A stretch of 64,000 bases of DNA from JAIOQJ01 sp963718635 (GTDB lineage Bacteria; Planctomycetota; Planctomycetia; Gemmatales; Gemmataceae). The notes under the pieces were generated by a model. The model had not been told where the DNA came from. It ran no database searches and saw only the letters and a list, made by a program, of their open reading frames with translations. Shown here one piece after another: positions 18,785 to 25,993 of this stretch. Location: assembly GCA_963718635.1 (NCBI GenBank), contig OY970367.1, forward strand, positions 1,302,001-1,366,000, read 5' to 3'. The position numbers and the translations under genes were made by a program. Each line of letters opens with the position of its first letter. Position 1 is the stretch's first letter.

Positions 18785-19644
18785 GTGAAAAATGCAACGC
18801 CCAAGCTTTGGCAGCCAAAAGAAATCCTACGGCACATTGAAAGCCGGGAATCGAGCACCCAGGTCGTGCTGGTACGCACTGATTTGGGCGATGCTTTCTT
18901 GAAAGCTATGGGCAATCCGCAAGGTGAGCATGCCCTCGCACGTGAATTGGTTGGTTCGCAACTTCGCGCTGGTTTGGTCTGCTAACCTGCGAATTCGGAA
19001 CTATCCATGTTAAGATTTATGAGGTGGCGATGCTTTCGTTTCGTCGAAAGGACTGCTCACCGCAAGCAGGGCCAGCGTTCATCAGCAAGGCGGAACGTGG
19101 CGAGCCGTGGGGTGGATCGGAAAGGGAACTTACACGCATAGAGAACAAAGAAGATTTCACGAAGCTCGTGATTTTCGATACGTGGATCCGAAATGAAGAC
19201 CGTTACTTTCCACGGGTAGTACCCGAGAAGTCCCGAATAAATTATGATAACGTATTTTTAAGTGAAGACGCGCCCGAAGGGCAATTGTTGCTTCGCGCGA
19301 TCGACCATTCCGATTGCTTTACGAATGGGCGAGACATCGTGCGGAAGAACCTCGGGATTGACGCGATTCAGGAGGGTCGTATATACGGCCTTTTTCCAGA
19401 ATTTCGCGGCTATCTTGATCGGGACGTTGCGAACCGGGTTATCACGCGCTTGAAAACGATGGACAAAGCTACCGCCAGACAGCTTGTAGACAGTATCCCG
19501 CTCGCTTGGAATGTCACGGTGGATGCACGAAATGCACTGATCGATTTTATTGTCGAACGAGCCTCTTTTGTTTCGCGTACTATAATTTCATTACTCTGGC
19601 CCCAGATGGACTTGTTCGCTGACCCGCCGGAGGCAAATCCATGA
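18785..19644 (+). CDS. HipA-like kinase (one frameshift near 18963)
   Basis: The N-terminal piece (TQVVLVRTDLGDAFLKAMGN, then EHALARELVGSQL) is the small kinase lobe. After adding one base near 18963 the frame continues as SRWFGLLTCEFGTIHVKIYE and runs to 19644, about 286 residues. The catalytic loop is FDTWIRNEDR and the metal-binding motif is LLRAIDHSDCF, both as in HipA-type kinases. The stop overlaps the start of the DUF3037 gene by 4 bases (ATGA), so the two are translationally coupled. HipA relatives phosphorylate targets such as tRNA synthetases; the target here is unknown. Confidence 0.75.
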
Positions 19645-20462
19645 ACCCCAGCATCGGCTACTTCAGTCTGATTCAGTATGTTCCCGATCCGTCGCGACTA
19701 GAAGCCGCGAATGTCGGCGTATTGCTGTTGGCGCCTCAGTTTCATTTCCTGAAGGCGATTACCGCTGCGAACAACCGCCGAATCATCCAGTTTTTCGGCC
19801 GTGAAGGACACGATTGGATTCGCATCAATTCGTTCAAGAAAGGGATGGAAGAGCGGATCGAAGCTGAGAATCCGCGCATTCATACTCTTCAGGATTTTGA
19901 AAAATTCATCGCCCAACGAGCCAACCAATTCCGGATTACCGATCCACGTGCCATGAAGGTAAGCAATCCCAAACGCGACCTCCACGAGCTTTTTACCGAG
20001 CTGGTCGGCGGCAATCCGCGCGGCAACGGCGAAAGGCAGAGTTTCCAAGGATATTTGCGACAGCAATTTGCTCAACCGGAGTTGCAAACAAAACTGGCGC
20101 ACGACATCGCGATTAAGGTGCCAACATTTGATCGGGAAGTTTCTATTCCCTACGGATACCAGAACGGGCGTTTCAATTTGATCCAGCCAGTTAAATTTGA
20201 ATCGAAAGAAGTGTCGCAAGCGATAACGACAGCCTGCCGTTACGCTGTGGAAGGTGAATCACTATATGAGAATCCGGACCCGAGGTTCGGAGACCTCAAG
20301 CTGGTTGTTGTTGGTCGTTTTCTCGCAAGAAAAGCCAATAACCGATCATTGGTCGAAAAAATTCTACGTGAACATCACGTTAAGCTGGTCGCATCAACCG
20401 AAGTAGACCAGTTAGTTGCAGACATTCGGGACAATGGCAAGGAAATTATCACGCGGGCATAA
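19641..20462 (+). CDS. DUF3037 family protein
   Basis: The beginning (GYFSLIQYVPDPSRLEAANV and GVLLLAP) is characteristic of DUF3037. The 273-residue gene is intact and overlaps the HipA-like kinase by 4 bases. As far as I recall, DUF3037 genes commonly follow HipA-like kinases, so it may be the regulator or antitoxin of that kinase. I see no DNA-binding motif. Function is inferred from neighbourhood only. Confidence 0.78.
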   Translation: MNPSIGYFSLIQYVPDPSRLEAANVGVLLLAPQFHFLKAITAANNRRIIQFFGREGHDWIRINSFKKGMEERIEAENPRIHTLQDFEKFIAQRANQFRITDPRAMKVSNPKRDLHELFTELVGGNPRGNGERQSFQGYLRQQFAQPELQTKLAHDIAIKVPTFDREVSIPYGYQNGRFNLIQPVKFESKEVSQAITTACRYAVEGESLYENPDPRFGDLKLVVVGRFLARKANNRSLVEKILREHHVKLVASTEVDQLVADIRDNGKEIITRA

Positions 20463-20464
20463 CT

Positions 20465-20629
20465 ATGAACACCACAACCCCATCAACTGACGAAGAGAGA
20501 GCCAAAAGACGACGTGCGAAAGTGATGAAACGCCGGGCCGCCTTGATTCGGGCCGTTCGAAAAGACATTAGCATTTTTGAAGGAATCGTTCGCGGCGACA
20601 AACCGGGCGGGGCATCGAAACCTCAATAG
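20465..20629 (+). CDS. Small basic protein (54 aa), third gene of the HipA-like operon
   Basis: ATG 20465 is 2 bases after the DUF3037 stop. The product is short and highly basic (ERAKRRRAKVMKRRAALIRA) with an amphipathic C-terminal half. Immediate spacing and the terminator 28 bases after its stop support a real third cistron. It could be a nucleic-acid-binding partner. No family recognised. Confidence 0.55.
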   Translation: MNTTTPSTDEERAKRRRAKVMKRRAALIRAVRKDISIFEGIVRGDKPGGASKPQ

Positions 20630-20656
20630 ATTCGAACTGGACGGTTAAATCGAACA

Positions 20657-20692
20657 GCCTCGGCTTTCATGTAAAGCCGGGGCTTTTTCATT
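20657..20692 (+). terminator. Intrinsic terminator of the HipA-like operon
   Basis: The stem GCCTCGGCTTT pairs with AAAGCCGGGGC across a short loop, followed directly by TTTTTCATTTT. Confidence 0.85.
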
Positions 20693-20760
20693 TTCCGCTG
20701 GCGCCAGGGTTTACCCCCTGCGGCTACTCATGCTAAACTGCAAGGCTGAGGGGATAAATC

Positions 20761-21003
20761 ATGCTTATGGCCACCGACCGAATAACCCGGCGACCTCATC
20801 CGGATGGAGTTGAAGCCTGCATTCGCGATACGAACATTAATGTATGGGGACTGGTAGAATGGCGGCGATTGGGGCGATCCGATGCCGAAATTCTCGAATC
20901 GATGCACGGACTGAGTGCAGAAGACTTGGCAGCGGCATGGGAATACTACCGCGAGCATCCCCATGAAATCAACGACTTCATTCATCGCAATGAAGAGGCT
21001 TAA
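20761..21003 (+). CDS. DUF433-family antitoxin
   Basis: The 80-residue protein has the DUF433 pattern: VEACIRDTNINVWGLVEWRR, then a helical segment GLSAEDLAAAWEYYREHP. DUF433 proteins are VapB-like antitoxins normally encoded just before a DUF5615 PIN-like toxin, as here. GAGGGG stands 8 bases before the ATG. The gene is intact although its toxin is broken. Confidence 0.78.
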   Translation: MLMATDRITRRPHPDGVEACIRDTNINVWGLVEWRRLGRSDAEILESMHGLSAEDLAAAWEYYREHPHEINDFIHRNEEA

Positions 21004-21008
21004 CCGGG

Positions 21009-21106
21009 ATGGCCCACTTTTATGCGGATGAGAACTTCGATTTCGGAGTGGTTCAGCGTCTCCGCGTCGTCGGCCACGACGTACTGACAGTTCAGGAAGC
21101 GCTTCA
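21009..21106 (+). pseudogene. Truncated DUF5615 (PIN-like) toxin
   Basis: MAHFYADENFDFGVVQRLRV then VGHDVLTVQEA is the start of a DUF5615/Mut7-C-type nuclease with its first acidic residues. After about 33 residues the similarity ends and no frame restores the remaining metal ligands. It starts 5 bases after the DUF433 gene. The following stretch up to 21200 shows only weak traces. A lost toxin with a surviving antitoxin is a common end state. Confidence 0.65.
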
Positions 21107-21200
21107 CGAATTGAGATCGGCTTTCCAAAGCGGCCAAACTTCGTCGGCTTTCCTTGCGGCATATTGCACGTTCTTAAATCAGGATGCTTTTTTAGTTTGC

Positions 21201-21506
21201 TCATTCGGGGTTGGCTTGGCCGTGCCCGCCGCATATTTGGGCCGTTCGGATTTGATAGTAGCTACGTCGTGTATCAGGAGTGGCGGCCCGACCGCCGAGC
21301 AATCCGATAAACGCTCCGGCCGTCAGCGTGAAGACATGTTCGCAAGCGTTCAGCAACCGTTCCCGGGCCTTAGGCATTGGCTCATCGGTGGAAGCTGCTA
21401 TCCAGACCATGACTCCGAGCGTGACAACGCATAACGCCCCGTTGATCTGTAGGAGCAGCTTGAACATGGGATTGATGGTGATGGCTGGATTCGCGACTTT
21501 GGCCAT
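21201..21506 (-). CDS. Small two-helix membrane protein (101 aa)
   Basis: Hydrophobic segments lie at about residues 14-35 (MFKLLLQINGALCVVTLGVM) and 62-75 (FTLTAGAFIGLLGGRAA), with a PDTRR motif after the second. The ATG follows the upstream gene's stop by one base, which argues for coupling. Similar small planctomycete membrane proteins exist in my memory but without a function. Confidence 0.55.
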   Translation of the reverse strand: MAKVANPAITINPMFKLLLQINGALCVVTLGVMVWIAASTDEPMPKARERLLNACEHVFTLTAGAFIGLLGGRAATPDTRRSYYQIRTAQICGGHGQANPE

Positions 21507-21507
21507 T

Positions 21508-21717
21508 TCAGGCCTCGTCTTCGCTGGCGTTGTGGCGCACTTCGCCCGTGGTCAAGTCGATCACGGTCCAAGAGAACGGATGCGCGAACGCGGACCACGC
21601 AATGGTGAACATCGTTCGCAAATAACGCAATGGAGAATAGTAGAAGACTTGAGTGGTCATCGCTGGCTCCGGAGGATTCGTGGCCTCAGGCGGTTTTGAC
21701 AACATTTCGACCGCCAT
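21508..21717 (-). CDS. Small hypothetical protein (69 aa), coupled to the membrane protein
   Basis: ATG 21717 is used because GAGGA lies about 10 bases upstream; an in-frame GTG-type extension to 21759 is less likely. The centre is aromatic and moderately hydrophobic (FYYSPLRYLRTMFTIAWSAF). It ends with an acidic EDEA one base before the next gene. Unknown. Confidence 0.45.
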   Translation of the reverse strand: MAVEMLSKPPEATNPPEPAMTTQVFYYSPLRYLRTMFTIAWSAFAHPFSWTVIDLTTGEVRHNASEDEA

Positions 21718-21886
21718 GTAATTAATCCTCGTGTTGCTTCCACAATTCAACACTGTCAACGTTATCAGTTTATCGCATAAAGAACGGCCTGCAATCGAAT
21801 TCCAGGCGCCGTCTCCCCAATTGGCAGCTGGTTGTCGCGCTTGCTGCGTAGGTTAACGGGCCGTCGCGTTCTAAAGATCACGATTC

Positions 21887-22210
21887 TCAGCTTGGGGCGG
21901 GAGCATCCAGGTCGAGTGATTTGAACATTTCTTCGACGGAGATCGAATCGTTGCGGTTTCGGTAGCGGTGTTCGAGTTCCGCGCGTTCAGCGGTTGATAA
22001 TTCCGGTGGCGAAGTACAGCTTGATTTGAAGCGACTTGCGGGAACGAAAGTCCCAAGCCGTTCGCCGCGTGCATCAATTATTGCAATTAGCTCCCCATCA
22101 GTTTGCTTTGTAATCCGCTCGCGCATCAACTCCGCAAGGATATTCTCTTTGGCTTCCGCCGAGATTGTCCGAATCGTTTCGAGTAATGGCGACTGGGTGA
22201 TGCTTGTCAT
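21887..22210 (-). CDS. Small hypothetical protein, possible antitoxin
   Basis: The start at 22210 has AGAGG 9 bases upstream. The product (about 107 residues) has a helical N-terminus, a strand pair ELIAIIDARGERLGTFVPAS, and a C-terminus ELEHRYRNRNDSISVEEMFK. The pattern of a short beta unit followed by a regulatory helix resembles antitoxin-like proteins. No toxin is adjacent. Function is only a guess. Confidence 0.45.
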   Translation of the reverse strand: MTSITQSPLLETIRTISAEAKENILAELMRERITKQTDGELIAIIDARGERLGTFVPASRFKSSCTSPPELSTAERAELEHRYRNRNDSISVEEMFKSLDLDAPAPS

Positions 22211-22351
22211 AGCGCCAGCCTCTTGTTGGTAGCGTTCGTGGGCAGGCCCACGTTCTTTCAGCAACCTTAATAGGCGTTACCGGTGTTTGCAAATGGCATT
22301 CGCGGCTGGAGCAACCCGCTCTCGGTGGCAAGCTTGAAAAAGCTGCGGGAA

Positions 22352-22480
22352 GAACGCCCGCAACATCGTCCCCGCCCGCGTCCAAGCCGCCGAAGCCCTG
22401 CAACTGGAACGCCAACTCGGCGATCCGGAAGAGGTGGCGTTGATGTGGAAGACGGCGCCGCCGAGATTGACAAATGGTGA
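22352..22480 (+). pseudogene. Restriction-modification C-terminal tail, copy C
   Basis: It reads RNIVPARVQAAEALQLERQL, then GDPEEVALMWKTAPPRL. Compared with copy B it has lost the segment LVNEAYGLT. The preceding and following sequence (22211-22572) holds no other gene. Confidence 0.5.
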
Positions 22481-22572
22481 TCGCTAATCTAAATGGAACG
22501 TCGTTCCCGAAGGTGATACAATCGCAGGTGTGACTGTAAACGATTATTTTGCAACGCTGCAGAGGGGAAGAG

Positions 22573-23103
22573 ATGCTGGCAACTTTTGATATTGCTGCCG
22601 TGCGTCGCTTCGCCGACGACCTGAACGAACGGCTAAGGCGTTGCGACAACGGCGAAGGAACGATGTGCGCCAACTTGGATCAAATGATTAACCACTACGT
22701 TCAACTATGCGGCGAACTGCGGCAAGGCATCAACAATTGGGCTCGAACCGTATTTACAGGCCGAATCGAGTTCGCTTCGGACGTCGAGCAGGTTTTGAAG
22801 ACGGAAGCCCATTTTGTTCTTCATCGAGCCAAGCAGGTCGCCGCGCAGGCGCCACTCGATGGCGAGTGTTTCGAATTGGGAGGGTTAAATGCGCTCCACC
22901 GTCATATCGCCGATCTCGACTACCTTCTGGAAAATTGGGCCAGCCCTCGTCGATCGGTGAGCCCCGCTCCCCGGATGAAAATGCCAACGGCGGTCGAACA
23001 GATGGTGGCCGAACGTCTTTCGCAATTGCCAGCACTTCCGCGCGACTGGAAGCCGACGGAACCGGAACAACTCTCGTGTTTCGAAACGCAGCGGGGTGAA
23101 TGA
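22573..23103 (+). CDS. Hypothetical helical protein, partner of the GNAT gene
   Basis: ATG 22573 is preceded by GAGGGGAAGAG. The 176-residue protein is predicted helical with repeated Ala/Leu/Arg surfaces (VRRFADDLNERLRRCDNGEG) and a proline-rich C-terminus. The stop overlaps the GNAT start (ATGA), so the two form a coupled pair. I do not recognise the family. Confidence 0.6.
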   Translation: MLATFDIAAVRRFADDLNERLRRCDNGEGTMCANLDQMINHYVQLCGELRQGINNWARTVFTGRIEFASDVEQVLKTEAHFVLHRAKQVAAQAPLDGECFELGGLNALHRHIADLDYLLENWASPRRSVSPAPRMKMPTAVEQMVAERLSQLPALPRDWKPTEPEQLSCFETQRGE

Positions 23104-23669
23104 ACGGCGAAAGTCGTCTCGAGCGCATCATGTCCACCCCGCTCACGCCCGTTCGGACCGCCCCGAGCGAAGCCGATTATCAGTCGCTCCTGTCGTGGCC
23201 GTTTGCCGACGAGCCGTTCTACCAGGGCCAAGTGAAACGCCTGCTACAAAATGACATTCCTTTTCGTGTTATGTACAGTTCTGGCATTGTGTGGGTCTAC
23301 CGGGATCCGGAAGGGAATGTCGTCGGCTTCGGCACGTTCGACGTGTGCAAGGACTACGAGCAGTTCACGGGCGGCAAATATCATTCTTATATTCCGCTAC
23401 TAGCAGTACACCCTGCCTTCCAGAAACGGGGGCATGGCCGCTCCATCGTCGAACATTTAATCGCCGAAGCCATGCTAATCGCGCAAAGTCCGGCTGATTT
23501 TTCCGACCTACTTTTTCTCGATGTCTATACGGCTAATCAAGCAGCGGTTTCGCTGTATGCCAAATGTGGATTCGTCACTTTGAACCCGGATACGCCAATC
23601 ATAGACCCGCAAGAGCACAACGAACCGTACATCGTCATGGCCAAGAAAACAGTCGCTTCATCGGCTTGA
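23100..23669 (+). CDS. GNAT-family N-acetyltransferase
   Basis: The acetyl-CoA binding core is visible: IPLLAVHPAFQKRGHGRSIV (motif A with RxxGxG/A) and LFLDVYTANQAAVSLYAKCG (motif B). The product is about 189 residues, the normal size; ATG 23130 is a possible later start. GNAT enzymes acetylate proteins, antibiotics or charged tRNAs. The coupled upstream gene could be its target or inhibitor, but it is not a recognisable RHH antitoxin. Confidence 0.85.
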   Translation: MNGESRLERIMSTPLTPVRTAPSEADYQSLLSWPFADEPFYQGQVKRLLQNDIPFRVMYSSGIVWVYRDPEGNVVGFGTFDVCKDYEQFTGGKYHSYIPLLAVHPAFQKRGHGRSIVEHLIAEAMLIAQSPADFSDLLFLDVYTANQAAVSLYAKCGFVTLNPDTPIIDPQEHNEPYIVMAKKTVASSA

Positions 23670-23705
23670 CCACCGGACGATACAAAAAACTGATTTCGAT
23701 AAAGA

Positions 23706-23789
23706 CATTCAATCTCGTCCGCATATTGCAGCAGTCCGCGACGAAGTTGCCGCTTGCCGCTGAGGAACCACCTTTCTAGATCGAAATTG
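23706..23789 (+). repeat. 84-bp copy of the HigA 3' segment
   Basis: This segment matches 18365-18448 at 82 of 84 positions. One of the two changes converts CAG to a TAG stop in the shared reading frame. It lies in a gap (23670-23895) with no gene. Confidence 0.85.
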
Positions 23790-23895
23790 TTAGCGAAGAT
23801 GCGAACGGCCCCGCCTGCGACGATTCTTCTTTTAACACAAGGATGTTTACGTGGCTATTATGACCTAAACCCTCAATTGTTATAAACTTGCTTCC

Positions 23896-24468
23896 CTAAA
23901 CGCTAAACCATGACTCGTGACCGTTAGGCGGCGATGCGGAAGTGGAGGAACTGATTCCAGGATCATCCGGCAGCATCCGGGCGGCGTCTGCGAAGTAAAT
24001 CGCGGCGGCGGCCAAGTTGCCAGAACTTTTACACACGACGGCCCTTAGGAACGCCAATCTCCCTGGCGGAAAGACGTACGGGTGCTCATGCAATTTCTGG
24101 ATAATTTCAGTGTGCGCATTTCGCGTCCAAAGCCGTAGTAATTCTTCTTTCACTCGTTTTTCATAATCGGGTGCAGATCGATACTTGACATCCTGGAAAA
24201 ACTTGGGGAATAGGTGCCGCGCTTCCGTGGGTAATAGCCGTTGCTCGAATGCGCCTACAGATCTGAAGCGCGTGCCGGTAGTGCCCGCCGTGGTAGTATT
24301 GAGTGGCCGCTAAGAAACGGAAAAGGTGTTTATCCGATTGCCGGGCCGAGGCAATTAGTTGTTCCAATAGACGGCCTGCCTCGCCGTATTTTTCCTTAGC
24401 AAGCGCGGTATCTCCCTTCGCCAACGCGGCGTTGAACGCCCATGTAGATCGAGAACCGGCAAAGTCAT
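23896..24468 (-). CDS. TPR-like helical protein (two frameshifts)
   Basis: Pieces in different frames read in order: MTLPVLDL; FNAALAKGDTALAKEKYGEA with HALQICRRI; QRLLPTEARHLFPKFFQDVK; and ELLRLWTRNAHTEIIQKLHE to the end. Breaks lie near 24450 and 24240. The alternation of paired helices with Ala and Tyr positions is TPR-like. ATG 24468 overlaps the stop of a 34-aa gene upstream (ATGA). Probably a scaffold or interaction protein. No specific family. Confidence 0.5.
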
Positions 24469-24569
24469 TTTTTCGAGCCTTTGCGTTGATTAGTTATGCG
24501 ATCTTTGCGTACTTCGTCCACGGGCTTGTGGACATAGTGCAGGTAGCTGTGCACGGTACTTTCGGCCAT
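24465..24569 (-). CDS. Possible 34-aa charged peptide coupled to the TPR-like gene
   Basis: The frame begins MAESTVHSYLHYVHKPVDEV and ends with a lysine/arginine-rich tail. Its stop overlaps ATG 24468 in an ATGA. The overlap is the only strong argument; no clear ribosome site precedes it. Confidence 0.3.
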   Translation of the reverse strand: MAESTVHSYLHYVHKPVDEVRKDRITNQRKGSKK

Positions 24570-24760
24570 AGCGTCAGTCGGGTAGGCAAACTTTGTCACG
24601 GAAACGTAGCCGGCGCTTTCCAGTGGGCGGATGCATCGCCGGCAAATCCGCTAGTTCCAAATTAGGATGGCCGCCTAGCATTGGGCGCGAGATTCCTGAG
24701 ACGCGGCCATAGGTGCTACTGTCGATGCTCAGTTAGCATACTTGAATTTCGAAAACCGTC

Positions 24761-24882
24761 CTCAAAGCCGCCGAAGCCCTGCAACTGGAACGCCAACTTG
24801 GCAATCTCGTCAACGAAGCCTACAGCCTCACTCCGGAGGAAGTTGCGTAGATGTGGAAGACGGCCCTACTGCGGATGCCGTA
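24761..24882 (+). pseudogene. Restriction-modification C-terminal tail, copy D
   Basis: It reads LKAAEALQLERQLGNLVNEA, then YSLTPEEVA, an in-frame stop, and MWKTALLRMPY. It is close to copy B. The ending KTALLRMP is what a full-length tail would have. No gene body is attached. Confidence 0.5.
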
Positions 24883-24943
24883 CGCACGTCCTGTCCCCGT
24901 TTAGCCGTGGCGGTGATAGAATACTGGACCGAGGAGCGAAACC

Positions 24944-25465
24944 ATGAAAACAATGACCGTCGCGATCCCCGACGATGTGTTCGAGAAAGCGGAACGGCGC
25001 ACGGCGAGACTAGGCATCAGCCTGCCCGGCGAGGTCGGCAATTTGCTGAAGCAATTCGGCGAAAGCGACAGTAGTGAAGAAACAGTTCCGGTATTGGGAT
25101 TCCGAAATCGCGCGGACACTCTTTGCCAGGAACTCGCAGCGATCGCCGGAGAATGTCGCTTGCCCAATTGGGATGGGCAGGGCGCCGTGCCCGTGAGTCC
25201 AGATACCCTTCGGCATGCTCAACGCTTCGTGAATAGTTTACCTAGTGGAATATTCGGCGCGAGCGTCGGCGTAGAACCGGACGGGCACATGACCCTGGAA
25301 TGGTATAGGGATCCGCATTGGACGCTGTCGGTAAGCGTCAGCCCTGAATCGAATCTATACTACGCCGCGCTGTTCGGCGCCAGCGACGTGCGCGGTCGCG
25401 AAGTGTTTCAAGACGACGTACCGGATTTGATTTTCAATCTTATTCGACGGGCCAGCGCGGCATGA
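24944..25465 (+). CDS. RHH-like N-terminus with conserved C-terminal domain of unknown function
   Basis: The first 40 residues (MKTMTVAIPDDVFEKAERRT) resemble a ribbon-helix-helix antitoxin. A second domain contains LPNWDGQGAVPVSPDTLRHA and then a beta-rich part (DGHMTLEWYRDPHWTLSVSV). GAGCG-type ribosome sequence precedes the ATG. The stop overlaps the next start. I remember the WDGxGAxPV domain as widespread and of unknown function, usually followed by a gene like the one downstream. Confidence 0.65.
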   Translation: MKTMTVAIPDDVFEKAERRTARLGISLPGEVGNLLKQFGESDSSEETVPVLGFRNRADTLCQELAAIAGECRLPNWDGQGAVPVSPDTLRHAQRFVNSLPSGIFGASVGVEPDGHMTLEWYRDPHWTLSVSVSPESNLYYAALFGASDVRGREVFQDDVPDLIFNLIRRASAA

Positions 25466-25871
25466 TTGATTCCAACAATGTTCCCACAGTTCTGCAGAAG
25501 AATCACTCGCGCACTTCGTGACGCAAAGCAGCCAGTTCCGCAAGAGCGACAAGACAGTGAAGCAGGACGCTTTCATTCCGCATCCGCATTCGAACCTATC
25601 GGTTACGCGGCATCTTGATGCGACTGAAGCGGAAATCTGGGGTGTTGGCCGCCATGTTGCCGGCCTTCAAAGTCGAACCTTATATGGGCGAGCTGATATT
25701 CAAGCGACTGATTGCGTCGTTGCTAACCTTCAAGTAACAGCCGAACCAGTCGATGGCAATCCAAATCATGCCGACATCAGCGGTTGGCCAACTGCGAAAG
25801 AAGACCAGAAAGCGATTGCCTTGAAACTCGCTGCGGCCGCCAAATTCATGCCGACGCCCGAATCGAAATAG
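25462..25871 (+). CDS. Conserved partner of the upstream RHH-like gene (frameshift near 25485)
   Basis: ATG 25462 overlaps the upstream stop (ATGA). After MIDSNNVPT the frame changes, continuing SSAEESLAHFVTQSSQFRKS and later HLDATEAEIWGVGRHVAG and SRTLYGRAD. About 136 residues when joined. The two-gene order is conserved in other bacteria to my memory, which fits a two-component toxin-antitoxin or an immunity pair, but no activity is known. Confidence 0.55.
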
Positions 25872-25993
25872 CCCGCATTTCGGGACGTCTGAGATATCAG
25901 ACCGCACGCAATTGGAGAAGAACGGGCAAAGAACGGGCTCGGGAGTAATTCCCTCGGCGAGAGTATTGCCACGCTTGGGACTGAAAGCGCCAT

